A stretch of 25,630 nt of DNA, taken from the NCBI GenBank assembly GCA_002338505.1, contig DDIK01000035.1, positions 1 through 25,630 of the forward strand. The letters are read 5' to 3'. The notes below the pieces were generated by a model. That model was not told where the DNA came from and ran no database searches. It was given only the letters and a program-made list of their open reading frames with translations. Both the position numbers and the translations under genes were made by a program. Origin of the DNA: Bacteriovorax sp. UBA1852 (GTDB taxonomy: Bacteria > Bdellovibrionota > Bacteriovoracia > Bacteriovoracales > Bacteriovoracaceae). Of this stretch, positions 7,538 through 16,373 are shown in pieces (the stretch's first letter is position 1; each line of letters starts with the position of its first letter).

Positions 7538-7867
7538 TTGAAGCTGAATCAATCTATCGTACATAGAAAATTAGATTCAAAACTTAAGATCGTGGGCCTA
7601 GAAATCCACGATCTTCTCTTTGTCCTGCTTTTTGCAGCGGTAATGAATTTAATCTTTGGCCAGACAGCAATAGGTTTTTATCTTGTGTTCGTAGTTCCAT
7701 CAATAATGGCAGCTATTCTTTTTATCGCAAAAAGAAACAAGCCTGACGGGTACTTAGTCCATGTCATTAAGTATTACACAAACGCAGGAGCTTTTTCAGC
7801 AGGTTCAAAAGGAAAGAATAACAATTTAAAACAAGTGAGGATAAATGAGTCTAAGTTTAAAAGATAA
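7538..7867 (+). CDS. VirB3/TraL-like T4SS inner-membrane protein
   Basis: I start this gene at TTG 7538, two bases after the pilin stop, with AGGA (7527-7530) about 7 bases upstream. An in-frame ATG at 7466 would overlap the pilin gene by 71 bases. The product is then 109 residues. A polar N-end is followed by two membrane segments (about 24-40 and 44-62) and a basic cytoplasmic tail with VIKYYTNAGAF. Size, two-TM layout and position between pilin and VirB4 mark it as VirB3. VirB3 sits in the inner-membrane complex with VirB4. Its end overlaps the VirB4 start by 23 bases. Confidence 0.75.
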   Translation: MKLNQSIVHRKLDSKLKIVGLEIHDLLFVLLFAAVMNLIFGQTAIGFYLVFVVPSIMAAILFIAKRNKPDGYLVHVIKYYTNAGAFSAGSKGKNNNLKQVRINESKFKR

Positions 7868-10259
7868 AATGCCTTACTGGCACTTTGATCGCGACATCAT
7901 GGTCTTTGAGGACGGAAGTCTAGGCAAAGGTTATAAACTTGAGGGGTATGATATTAATTGTACTGATTCAGAAAAAATCAATCAGCTTTCTCTAAGTTTA
8001 GAACACCTTCTTACAGGTATTGAAGAAGGTCTTAGTCTACAGTTTTTTTACAAGGTCAGCTCAAATTATCAGAGTGAAATTAAAGAGCATGAATATGTAA
8101 GCAAATCTGCTCCTTCTGTTTACACTGACATAAGTGAGGCTAGGTCTGAGTTTTTTAAAAGTAATATTGATTATAAGAATTATTTTAAAAGTGAAGTCTA
8201 TCTTTTTGTTAGAAGTAGTAAACATAAATATTCAAAACAAAAGTTTTGGGAGTCATTAAAGAAATATGAACCCATTTTCAAAAATGAGTTTGAAGCTTTT
8301 AAAAAGAAATTCTTCAGAGCGAGCCGCCAAATTGAGAATGCTCTAAATCATTGCTCTTTAAGCCCGAGTACACTTTCGCCTAAAGAGTGGCATGGTATCT
8401 GCTTTGAGTATTTTAACTTGGAGAGAGCTGAAAAGCATGGAGTTCCAAACTATCGTGATGAAAGCATGTACTTAGCTCCAAATTTCAGTGAGCAAGTTGC
8501 ACTAACTGACACTTCATATTCTAAAGGCCATATTGAAATTGGAAAAAATAAATTTAGAGTCATAACGCTTGGAATACTCCCCGAAGGAGTAACTTATTCA
8601 GCAATGATACATGAGTTTACAAAACTTCCTTTTCACTTCTGGTTATCTCAAGGGATCAATATTGAAGATCAGAAAAAAGAAATAGAAAAACTACAGCTTC
8701 AAAGAAGAATTGCTCACTCGATGGCTTCAGGTAGTAAAAATGTTTCTGATATAGAGTCTGAAAGTAAACTTGGTCAAATTGAAGAGTTGATCAAAGAGCT
8801 ACTAGATGGATCAGAAAAACTTGTTTCAATGAATTTAAGCGTCATCATTTGGGATGAAAACATAGAGGAACTGGATAACAAAACAGATTCACTTCTAAAA
8901 GCATTTAAAGCACTTAACCAAAGTGAGGGCTTGATTGAAACTTTTCCATCAATAGATGCATTTTTAGGTTCTGCTCCTGGAGTTTGTCGAGGTCTTCGAG
9001 AGAAAAAAGTAAAAAGCTCTAATGCAAGTCACCTTTGCCCTGTATATGGTAACTGGAAAGGAAATAATGCTCCTGTATGCTTAATTCCATCAAGGGACTA
9101 TTCTCTCTTTGCCCTAGACCCTTTTGCTAAAGAACTTCCCAATTGGAATGGACTTATCTTTGGGGGCTCTGGTGCAGGGAAAAGTTTTACTATTTGTCAG
9201 CTAATGCTTCAATTTTATGGTCAGAATCCAACACCAAAAATTGTTTGGATTGATAATGGAGCCTCTTCTCAGAGACTATTAGAGGTTCTTGGTGGTGAGT
9301 TTATTGATTTGAATATTGATTCAAAGATTTGCCTTAATATGTTTGATCTAAATGGGGAGAAAACCCCCTCAACTTCTAAGGTTAAATTAATTCTAGCAGC
9401 TCTTGAATCAATTCTAAAAGATGAAGACTCAAATGGTTTACCAAAAAGAGATAAGGCGTTATTAGAAGAGTCTATTTTTCTAACTTATGACAAATTACAC
9501 GGAAAAACTCCAACTCTTAGTGATTTCAAAGCAGTCTTAGAAAAACATAGAAACCCAGAGATAACAAAGTATGCAGAAATACTTTACTCATGGACAGGAA
9601 ACACCGCCTACGGTCGAATGCTTGATGGTCAAAGCAATGTTACTCTCTCAAAGGACTTAATTACTATTGAGATGAAGGGACTTGATACTTACTCTGACCT
9701 TCAAAATGTCTTTCTACTTCTATTTACTGATTTTATTAAAAATGAGGCTGCAAAGGATACTTCAAAACCTTACTTGCTTATTATTGATGAAGCATGGAAG
9801 CTCTTTGAGACAAAAAGTGGATTGAGTTTCACAATGGAAGCCTACAGAACTTTTCGGAAGTTCAATGGTGGTATCTGGTGTATTAGCCAAAACTACAAAG
9901 ATTTTCTTAGCAATCAAGAGATTAAAAATGCTGTATTTCCAAATACTAGTAGTGTTTTTATTTTACGTCAGAGAAAGATTGATTGGGAAGACTTTAGAAA
10001 GACAATGGACTTCTCTGAGGATGAGACAGCAGTTGTTAAAAGTCTTGAGCTAGTAAAGGGTGAATACTCTGAGTTCCTATACATTCAAGATGAAAGAAAG
10101 ATTGTGTTAAGGCTTATCCCTGACCCTTTAAGCTATTGGATATGTACTACGGATGGACATGACAAAGCTCAAATAGAAGCAATGAAACTTAAGTACCCAA
10201 ATTTGAAAACAATGGAGGTTTTAAAGAAACTCGCCTTTGGCGAAAAGGAGGCAGCATAA
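7845..10259 (+). CDS. virB4: VirB4/TraC-family T4SS ATPase
   Basis: The protein has 804 residues, the usual length. The N-terminal domain begins like TraC/VirB4 proteins: a 'DGSLGKGYKLEGYD' segment, then a 'LLTGIEEGLSLQF' helix. The ATPase domain has Walker A GGSGAGKS (440-447) and Walker B LLIIDEAWKLF (about 644-654). The late CISQN segment corresponds to the conserved Q motif region. It powers pilus assembly and substrate passage at the inner membrane. It starts inside the VirB3 gene and is followed at once by the VirB5-like gene. No VirB11 partner is seen in the window. Confidence 0.93.
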   Translation: MSLSLKDKMPYWHFDRDIMVFEDGSLGKGYKLEGYDINCTDSEKINQLSLSLEHLLTGIEEGLSLQFFYKVSSNYQSEIKEHEYVSKSAPSVYTDISEARSEFFKSNIDYKNYFKSEVYLFVRSSKHKYSKQKFWESLKKYEPIFKNEFEAFKKKFFRASRQIENALNHCSLSPSTLSPKEWHGICFEYFNLERAEKHGVPNYRDESMYLAPNFSEQVALTDTSYSKGHIEIGKNKFRVITLGILPEGVTYSAMIHEFTKLPFHFWLSQGINIEDQKKEIEKLQLQRRIAHSMASGSKNVSDIESESKLGQIEELIKELLDGSEKLVSMNLSVIIWDENIEELDNKTDSLLKAFKALNQSEGLIETFPSIDAFLGSAPGVCRGLREKKVKSSNASHLCPVYGNWKGNNAPVCLIPSRDYSLFALDPFAKELPNWNGLIFGGSGAGKSFTICQLMLQFYGQNPTPKIVWIDNGASSQRLLEVLGGEFIDLNIDSKICLNMFDLNGEKTPSTSKVKLILAALESILKDEDSNGLPKRDKALLEESIFLTYDKLHGKTPTLSDFKAVLEKHRNPEITKYAEILYSWTGNTAYGRMLDGQSNVTLSKDLITIEMKGLDTYSDLQNVFLLLFTDFIKNEAAKDTSKPYLLIIDEAWKLFETKSGLSFTMEAYRTFRKFNGGIWCISQNYKDFLSNQEIKNAVFPNTSSVFILRQRKIDWEDFRKTMDFSEDETAVVKSLELVKGEYSEFLYIQDERKIVLRLIPDPLSYWICTTDGHDKAQIEAMKLKYPNLKTMEVLKKLAFGEKEAA

Positions 10260-10273
10260 AAAGGATTAAAGCT

Positions 10274-10954
10274 TTGATTGTAAGTTTCTTACTAGTTTTT
10301 CATTCATCACCATCATATTCATTCTGGGGTGATGGTGGTGCAGGATGGGCGCAAATCCCCTATTTAGTTAAGATATTGGCAGAGAATATAAAAAGATATC
10401 AACAACTAAAATCTATGGTGGATACGGCAAGAAATAGAGATCAATACATCAGATTGATTAATTCAGGTCTTGAGAACTCACTGGGACTATTAAACTCTCT
10501 CCCTATAAAAGATGAGAGGATTTTATCAGAGCTTCACAATTTTCAAAAGGCCTTTAATACTATCCAAGAAGTATATGGCTCCATTCCAAAGTCGAATGAA
10601 GCAGCACTACATATGCTTCATGACCAAAGTGTTGCTGAAAGTATCAAGATGGCCAGCAACATAAAGAAATATGCTACAAAACAGGAGGAAAATGCAAATA
10701 AAATTTCTATTCAAAGTAGACGTGCCTCTCCAAAGGGAGCAGTAAGAATGAATGCTGAAACAAACTCCAAGATTCTTCACACTTTAAATCAACTTCTACG
10801 AATTAATGGGCAGATTTTAAAACTTCAAAGTGAGAACTTGGCAATGAACAACAAGGCAGGAAAAGACAGTGTAGGTCACTTCAATAAAATTAACAGTGAT
10901 ATAAAAAGCAACCTTAAAAACTTTGATGGAAGAATGAAACTACCTAAATTCTGA
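10274..10954 (+). CDS. VirB5/TrbJ-like periplasmic T4SS protein
   Basis: The best conventional start is TTG 10274, with AAGGA 9 bases upstream, giving 226 residues. The N-terminus is a signal peptide (IVSFLLVFHSSPSYSF). The mature part is helical, with the TrbJ/VirB5 feel of 'ILAENIKRYQQLKSMVDTA' and later coiled-coil segments. VirB5 proteins are minor pilus-tip subunits. The TTG start leaves no basic N-region. The frame is open upstream, and an ATT (10265) or ATA (10256, behind AAGGAGG) start would add Lys/Arg residues before the hydrophobic core. The stop overlaps the next ATG (TGATG). Confidence 0.72.
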   Translation: MIVSFLLVFHSSPSYSFWGDGGAGWAQIPYLVKILAENIKRYQQLKSMVDTARNRDQYIRLINSGLENSLGLLNSLPIKDERILSELHNFQKAFNTIQEVYGSIPKSNEAALHMLHDQSVAESIKMASNIKKYATKQEENANKISIQSRRASPKGAVRMNAETNSKILHTLNQLLRINGQILKLQSENLAMNNKAGKDSVGHFNKINSDIKSNLKNFDGRMKLPKF

Positions 10955-11919
10955 TGTTTGAATATCTTCCTGAGGTATGTAAGGAGTTAAATGCTAATAT
11001 GCAAGAGTTGTATTGGATTCTAATTGTCCCATTCACACTTATTACTATCATATTAGAATTTTTTAAACTCCCAGAAGGAAACCCAAATGTTTCAACGATT
11101 CTTAAAAGAGTTGTAATTTGCATTATTCTATTAATTTCATTTGATCAATGTATCAACGCTATTGCGATGGTTGGAGATGGTGTAGCCAATAGAATTCATG
11201 GATTAACTCAACTTAGTGACTTGATGAAGCACCTTGAACAAAATTACAACGAGTCAGAAGTAAGTTGGTTAAAATTTAGAGAGGCAGTGATTTTTATACT
11301 AAACCTACTCTCTTATATTATTGCCTATGTCGGTGTTTTCGTGGCCAATGTACTAGTTCACTTTGTCTGGTCAGTTCTTTATGTCTGCTCACCATTGATG
11401 ATTCTTATGTATATTTCTGGCCGAACAGCATTTGTGACCTCAAATCTTTATAAAGGTTTAATTAATGTCGTTACATGGAAAATACTGTGGTCAATTCTAG
11501 GTGTTATGCTCCTAAAACTCGCAACAAGTCCAGCAGTTGGAGATTGGGATAACTTCTTAACAAGTATTCTTGTTAATTTATGTATTGGCCTTTCAATGCT
11601 CTTCATTCCCTTTACCACCAAATCATTGATTAACGATGGAATGTCCAGTGCTGCATCAGCATTAGCAGCAGCCCCCACACTCGCTACCGGAAAAGTGGTT
11701 ACAGAATTTAGCAAAAAGCAAGGTCGACGCTTAGGAAAAGGAGCAATGCAAGGAACAACAAATGGATTTAATCGGATGGGAACAGGAATGAAATCAGGCC
11801 TCACACAGGCACGAGATCATTTCTCTCAAAAAATGAGTACTAAAACAAATCAACTTCCAAAGAATGTCATTAAGGTTGATTTTAACAACAGGAGTAATAA
11901 AAATGACCCAAGCAAGTAA
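10954..11919 (+). CDS. VirB6/TrbL-like polytopic T4SS protein
   Basis: The protein has 321 residues. Membrane segments are seen at about 18-38, 49-70, 109-130, 132-152, 165-187 and 197-215. A soluble tail rich in Ala, Gly, Lys and Arg ends in a basic stretch. This is the VirB6 pattern: five or more TM helices with a central loop and a cytoplasmic tail, between VirB5 and VirB8 genes. VirB6 helps form the inner-membrane passage for DNA. The sequence is poorly conserved in this family, so the call leans on topology and position. Its last 17 bases overlap the VirB8-like gene. Confidence 0.75.
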   Translation: MFEYLPEVCKELNANMQELYWILIVPFTLITIILEFFKLPEGNPNVSTILKRVVICIILLISFDQCINAIAMVGDGVANRIHGLTQLSDLMKHLEQNYNESEVSWLKFREAVIFILNLLSYIIAYVGVFVANVLVHFVWSVLYVCSPLMILMYISGRTAFVTSNLYKGLINVVTWKILWSILGVMLLKLATSPAVGDWDNFLTSILVNLCIGLSMLFIPFTTKSLINDGMSSAASALAAAPTLATGKVVTEFSKKQGRRLGKGAMQGTTNGFNRMGTGMKSGLTQARDHFSQKMSTKTNQLPKNVIKVDFNNRSNKNDPSK

Positions 11920-12484
11920 AATAAATGCAAGAGGACAGTGGCTTGCTCTAAATAGAATCGCTTATAGCTACAAAGTTATTTGCTTCTCTTTAATAGGATG
12001 TCTGGTTCTTACTCTTTCAATTCTTACCTATATCGCAACACTTCCACCAGTTGTAATAGTAGATAAAGGAGAAGGTATTGAAAGGTACACCTCAACAAGG
12101 AAAAGTGCTGAGATTGGAAAGGATGAAATCAAAAAATTTGTAAGAACTTTTATTAAGGCCAACTATGAATGGAAAAAACTTAATAAGAAAAAAATGATGA
12201 ATAATATTCACCCTTTCGTAACTGATGACTTTTTAAATCTCATTAAGAAAAAAACAAAAAAGAAGTCTAAACCAGTTCCCGAATATCAACAGTACGTTGG
12301 AAATATCAAAGTCTCAGTGACAGATAAGGAGGTCGTTTCACAGTTTGATCGGATAATTCGTTTAAAAGGTATTCCTTTTATTTCAGTGACCCAAATCTCA
12401 TTGCAAATAATTAAGGATACACCAAACAAATGGAACCCTTTGGGGCTTTACGTTAATGGCTTAATAGAGCATGAGGTGAAGTAA
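11903..12484 (+). CDS. VirB8/TraE-like T4SS protein
   Basis: I choose ATG 11903, which has AGGAG 8 bases upstream, over an ATG 39 bases earlier inside the VirB6 gene. The product has 193 residues. A cytoplasmic stub is followed by one membrane helix (about 26-46), then a periplasmic domain that opens with TLPPVVIVDKGEG and includes FVRTFIKANYEW. The single-TM bitopic design, with an alpha+beta periplasmic domain, matches the VirB8/TraE group. VirB8 links the inner-membrane complex with the core complex. The next gene begins right after its stop. Confidence 0.78.
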   Translation: MTQASKINARGQWLALNRIAYSYKVICFSLIGCLVLTLSILTYIATLPPVVIVDKGEGIERYTSTRKSAEIGKDEIKKFVRTFIKANYEWKKLNKKKMMNNIHPFVTDDFLNLIKKKTKKKSKPVPEYQQYVGNIKVSVTDKEVVSQFDRIIRLKGIPFISVTQISLQIIKDTPNKWNPLGLYVNGLIEHEVK

Positions 12485-13195
12485 ATGAAGTTATTTACAT
12501 TATTAGGTATGCTCGTGATCACTCAGGGAGCTATGGCAGGGAATATTAGAACGATTGACGTCTCAGCAAAGCAGATGAAAACAATAAACTTAAAACTTGG
12601 CCAATCCACGGTATTAAGATTTAGAGAGACACCTAAGAAAGTTGTTGTTGGGAACCAAAATTACTTTAATGTGGAGTTTATTGGTAATGATATAACAATC
12701 CAACCTCAAGGAGCAGTTAAAACGAACCTCTTTGTTTATGGTGAATATCACACCTTTGGCTTTATTCTCAATGCAGGTAACTTTAACAGATATGATGACC
12801 TTGTTAATGTCAGGTGGAAATCACAACGAATAAAAAGAGCGAAGAAGAGGAAACTATCAGTTAAAACTGTTAATAAACAGATAAAGTTAAAATCAAAAGT
12901 TATCTGTTCCATTGATAAAGTTACTGAACTTCGTCCTAATTTTTACGTTCTTGATTTCAGCTTAATCAATAAGTCCAAAAATATAATTAGTATCTCCGAT
13001 ATTGATTTATTTTTAACAAGGTCAAGAATTAAGCTATCAAACCAGAGATTGATCTTTTCAAGTCAACGAATTGAAAAGAATTTAGGAATAAAAGGTAGAA
13101 TCTTTTTTAACTTGAAGAAGAAGGAAGGTTTCACTCTTCAGTTTTTTAACAAAGATGATGCTAGCAAAACGATCATTTCTAGGAATTTTCTATAG
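12485..13195 (+). CDS. VirB9/TraK-like periplasmic core-complex protein
   Basis: The protein has 236 residues with a signal peptide ending GAMA (cleavage near residue 18). The N-terminal domain, with 'GQSTVLRF', 'KKVVVGNQNYFNVEF', 'ITIQPQG' and 'TNLFVYGEYHTFGF', is the typical strand pattern of TraK/VirB9, which resembles secretin N-domains. The C-terminal part is beta-rich, with FYVLDFSLINKS, and would contact a lipoprotein and VirB10 in the outer-membrane core complex. Its position between VirB8- and VirB10-like genes agrees. ATG follows the previous stop directly. Confidence 0.78.
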   Translation: MKLFTLLGMLVITQGAMAGNIRTIDVSAKQMKTINLKLGQSTVLRFRETPKKVVVGNQNYFNVEFIGNDITIQPQGAVKTNLFVYGEYHTFGFILNAGNFNRYDDLVNVRWKSQRIKRAKKRKLSVKTVNKQIKLKSKVICSIDKVTELRPNFYVLDFSLINKSKNIISISDIDLFLTRSRIKLSNQRLIFSSQRIEKNLGIKGRIFFNLKKKEGFTLQFFNKDDASKTIISRNFL

Positions 13196-13215
13196 TTTCA
13201 AATATAAAGGAATGG

Positions 13216-14130
13216 TTGAAAGGCGTATTTCTGATTGAGTCTGATGGTAAAACAACTATCAATAAGTTTAGTCTTGGGGCTACATTAGGGTTTCTATTTA
13301 TTATTGCGTTCGCAATATCAATGACCCTAGGAAGTCCTGAAAGCACGGCAATTGTTAAGAAAGTTGATTCAAATTTAATAAATGCTGATCATTTTAAGGA
13401 GGAAGTATTCACTCCAACAAAAGGAGAAATCAAGGGAGGAATAAAAAATGGGTCAAAAGCTAGTTCATCATCTAAAAAATCGAATATTGGAAGCGTAAAT
13501 CCAACAATTAAGTTGATGGCAAAGCAAATCATCACAAGGACAGATTTATCAACTCATGAAGGTTCAATACCAACGGGAACCAATTTTATTGGAAAACTAG
13601 TCAGTACAATTGATACTCGTGATCTTAACCAGTTTATTAAGGTCTTACTTCCCTATGGTGGTTCCTTTAAAGGAAAGAATAAACTGCCAAAGAACACAAT
13701 ACTCTTAGGAACTGTTAAGTATACAGGAAGTGGTGAAAAGGTCTTTTTAACTTTTGTAAAAGCTGTTCTTCCAACAGGACGAGAAATTGAAGTTTCTGCT
13801 CAGGCCCTAAATCCTGATGATTACTCAACTGGTATTTTAGGGGACTATCACGGAACAGCAGGGGTTCGTATTGCAACGACTCTTGGCCTAAGCATGGTTT
13901 CTGGAATGACAGAGGTTTTAACGGAAAAGAAGGCCCTTGGAGAGAGTGGTGCTGTGACACCTAAATCTACAATGAAAAATGCTTTATTTCATGGAGTATC
14001 TAAAGTTTCAGCACTAGAGGCATCAAGGCAAGCACAAGAGCTATCGGCTGAGAAAGCCTATGTAACAATTGAAGCAGGGAGTGACCTTATAATCTCTCTA
14101 ACTTCTCCATTAACAATAAAAAAGGATTAA
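13216..14130 (+). CDS. VirB10/TraB-like T4SS core-complex protein
   Basis: With the TTG at 13216 the product has 304 residues, short for the family. One membrane helix (about 22-37) is followed by a Ser/Lys-rich linker and a beta-barrel domain. In the latter, 'GSIPTGTNFIGKLVS', 'LPKNTILLGTVKYTG', 'FVKAVLPTGREI' and 'GDYHGTAGVRIA' follow the VirB10/TraB order. It spans the envelope and forms the outer-membrane pore. AAAGGA is only 4 bases before this TTG. The frame is open upstream to 13183, and an ATA at 13192, spaced 7 bases from AGGA, would add eight residues (MVSNIKEW). The true start is uncertain. Confidence 0.8.
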   Translation: MKGVFLIESDGKTTINKFSLGATLGFLFIIAFAISMTLGSPESTAIVKKVDSNLINADHFKEEVFTPTKGEIKGGIKNGSKASSSSKKSNIGSVNPTIKLMAKQIITRTDLSTHEGSIPTGTNFIGKLVSTIDTRDLNQFIKVLLPYGGSFKGKNKLPKNTILLGTVKYTGSGEKVFLTFVKAVLPTGREIEVSAQALNPDDYSTGILGDYHGTAGVRIATTLGLSMVSGMTEVLTEKKALGESGAVTPKSTMKNALFHGVSKVSALEASRQAQELSAEKAYVTIEAGSDLIISLTSPLTIKKD

Positions 14131-14131
14131 T

Positions 14132-15640
14132 ATGACAAAGAATAATACTACTAACAAAGGAGCTGAAAAGCTCTTTGACTCAATTGGAAAGTTATTTGGG
14201 ATATACTTTAATATTTCCTACTACGGCATTAAAAAGTTTAATCTTAAATCGCTAAAAGTATGGTTTAACTTACTCTTCTTCTTAGTAGTGATGTTTACTT
14301 TTACTTACAACTATGACTTTCTTGTAATTCTAAATAAGATAATGCCAAATATCTTTACAGTTTCAGTTTTAACTTTTTTCGTTAAAGCACCTTGGATTGC
14401 ATATTTTTCTTCTTTCTCAATTTTTGGGATATTACTTTCAATCCCATTATTTGGGTTGGAAGAATATAAGAGGATTAAGGCCTATCAAAAAGATTTTGAC
14501 TTCTTATCAATCAAAGCAGGAAATGGATCGCCTCCTAAAGTGATTAGAGTAGTCGAAGTTGATGACTTCAAAACGAAGGTAATTCTTAAATCAGAAGGAA
14601 TTGGCATTGATCGTTACAAAACTAAAACGAATGATTTAACGGCAGCGTTAGGACAAATTGTTGAAGAAATAAGGTCTTGCAATAATCCAAAGTACATTGA
14701 GTTTAGTCTTACAAAGAAAAGCCTCCCTAAGCAAGTTAGCTATTATGAGATAGAAAAGGAAGAAGCTAAACCATATAGTTTTAGTATTGGTGAATCGCTT
14801 GGTGGTTATTTATATCAAGACATCTCAACCTTGCCACATATGCTTATTGCAGGAACAACTGGTGGTGGTAAAAGCGTATTTTTTAAGCAGACTTTAGTTT
14901 CACTACTAAAATCAAGTAACAACCTACAGCTTTACCTTTTGGATTTAAAAAAAGGCGTTGAGATGAGGCCATTTGAGAACTTACCAAATACAAAGGTGAT
15001 AAAAACTGAAAAAGATGCCGTTGCGACCTTAAAAAACATACGAGATGAGATGGATAGAAGATTTAAGTATTTAGAAAAAAAGAAGCTTAAAGAAATTGAT
15101 CCCGTTAGAGATAAAATGGATAAAATCATAATTGGCATTGATGAAGCCTCAGTCCTCTATACGAAGTCAAAGAATAACTCTAAAAACAAATTGATCAATG
15201 AGGCACGTGAACTGACAGAAGAGTTATCAAAACTTTCAAGGGCAGCAGGTATCCATTTAATTTTGGCAACACAGAAAGTTACCAAGGAGACAATTGACAC
15301 CAAAGTTCAAGAAAACATTGGTGGTAGAGTATGCTTTAGAATGAATACCCTTCAAGGCTCAATGACTGTACTTGGTAATAAGATGGCGTTAACCCTACCA
15401 GATATCAAAGGCCGAGCAATCTGGGCTAGAGGTAATAAATTTACTCAAATTCAAGCTCCATTTTTATCTGAAGATGAACTTGAAGAAGAACTTTCAATTC
15501 TAAAGAATGAATTAGTTTCTAAAGAAAGAAAATTTCATGGCCCTATGATCTCTACAGATGTTCTAAAAACGAATATGGATGATGAAATTACTGATTTAGA
15601 AAAGAATGACAGCTCGGGAGCAAGTAGATCGCCAGAGTAG
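14132..15640 (+). CDS. FtsK/SpoIIIE-type DNA translocase, probable conjugative coupling protein
   Basis: The protein has 502 residues. Two to three membrane helices at about 43-60 and 72-110 anchor it. The motor domain has Walker A GTTGGGKS (241-248) and Walker B IIIGIDEAS (332-340). These and the 'AAGIHLILATQK' and 'IGGRVCFRM' segments are FtsK/HerA-type, not VirD4/TraD-type. There is no gamma DNA-reading domain, and the tail is acidic. FtsK-like coupling proteins of this sort (TcpA type) serve some Gram-positive conjugative elements. Here it stands after VirB10 and before a relaxase candidate, which marks it as the T4CP. It is ATPase-competent by motif. Confidence 0.88.
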   Translation: MTKNNTTNKGAEKLFDSIGKLFGIYFNISYYGIKKFNLKSLKVWFNLLFFLVVMFTFTYNYDFLVILNKIMPNIFTVSVLTFFVKAPWIAYFSSFSIFGILLSIPLFGLEEYKRIKAYQKDFDFLSIKAGNGSPPKVIRVVEVDDFKTKVILKSEGIGIDRYKTKTNDLTAALGQIVEEIRSCNNPKYIEFSLTKKSLPKQVSYYEIEKEEAKPYSFSIGESLGGYLYQDISTLPHMLIAGTTGGGKSVFFKQTLVSLLKSSNNLQLYLLDLKKGVEMRPFENLPNTKVIKTEKDAVATLKNIRDEMDRRFKYLEKKKLKEIDPVRDKMDKIIIGIDEASVLYTKSKNNSKNKLINEARELTEELSKLSRAAGIHLILATQKVTKETIDTKVQENIGGRVCFRMNTLQGSMTVLGNKMALTLPDIKGRAIWARGNKFTQIQAPFLSEDELEEELSILKNELVSKERKFHGPMISTDVLKTNMDDEITDLEKNDSSGASRSPE

Positions 15641-16368
15641 TCTTAACGGACAGGGAGTTAAAGCTCTTTCGATTTTTATTTAGATATAAAGTTGGTTGGA
15701 TTAAGCAAATTAATCAATTTTGTTACCCTACAAGTTCAGAAAATCATTTAAGAGCAAGATTAAAAAAGGTTGAAAGCTTAAAAGTTATAAACACAAGTGG
15801 AATGCTTATAAATAAGCGTTATCAAAAGGTATATCATTTAACTCAAAAAGGTATGAATGAACTGTCTCAAGCAAAATCAATAAGCATCAAAAGAAGTCAG
15901 TTTAAAAGTAACAGTAAGGAGCATGACCTTCACCTAATCAACATTATGGAGTCACTAAAGAGATCAAGACATATTGTAAAACACTATACGGAAAATGAAT
16001 TACAGTGTGTCGAAAAGTTCAGTGAGTCTGACTTAACCAAGGAATTTGTTGATCTGAACAGTGATGCATTTGTTCAGATCAGTTATGGAAACAAACTGTT
16101 TAGTTCTGCAATTGAATACGAACATTCAGAAAATGCTGATTCAAAATATGAACAATTAGTCCTCAACTACTATCTAAGTTCAACGATCAACATTGTTTTG
16201 TTTTTCACAAGTCATGACTGGATTAGAGAATTAATATTTCGTATAGAAGAAGAGGAATATACAAATTCAATTCCTAAGTTTTACTTTCTCAAAACACAAA
16301 ATGACTATGGCATGATTGAAAATCTCACTTTTCAAAATAGAAAAGGAAAAACACTAGACTTAAATTAA
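15628..16368 (+). CDS. Replication-relaxation family wHTH protein, candidate MOBC relaxase
   Basis: From 15628 the frame encodes 246 residues. The N-terminal part, 'RVVLTDRELKLFRFLFRYK' then 'QINQFCY' then 'RARLKKVESLKVI' then 'KVYHLTQKGMNEL', is the winged helix of the replication-relaxation (Replic_Relax) family. The later 'HDLHLINI', 'NSDAFVQI' and 'AIEYEHS' segments fit its nuclease-like second domain. Asp of NSDAF and the E-x-E of IEYEH lie 17 and 19 residues apart. MOBC relaxases are known to pair such a HTH with a restriction-enzyme-like fold. There is no ATG, GTG or TTG until 15802, which would delete the whole wHTH. ATC 15628 lies 7 bases after GGGAG and overlaps the coupling gene. 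The relaxase role is inferred. Confidence 0.68.
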   Translation: MARVVLTDRELKLFRFLFRYKVGWIKQINQFCYPTSSENHLRARLKKVESLKVINTSGMLINKRYQKVYHLTQKGMNELSQAKSISIKRSQFKSNSKEHDLHLINIMESLKRSRHIVKHYTENELQCVEKFSESDLTKEFVDLNSDAFVQISYGNKLFSSAIEYEHSENADSKYEQLVLNYYLSSTINIVLFFTSHDWIRELIFRIEEEEYTNSIPKFYFLKTQNDYGMIENLTFQNRKGKTLDLN

Positions 16369-16373
16369 CGTAG

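Noticed and set aside
11864..11902. Earlier ATG for the VirB8-like gene
   Set aside because: ATG 11903 has AGGAG at proper spacing; the earlier one has none.
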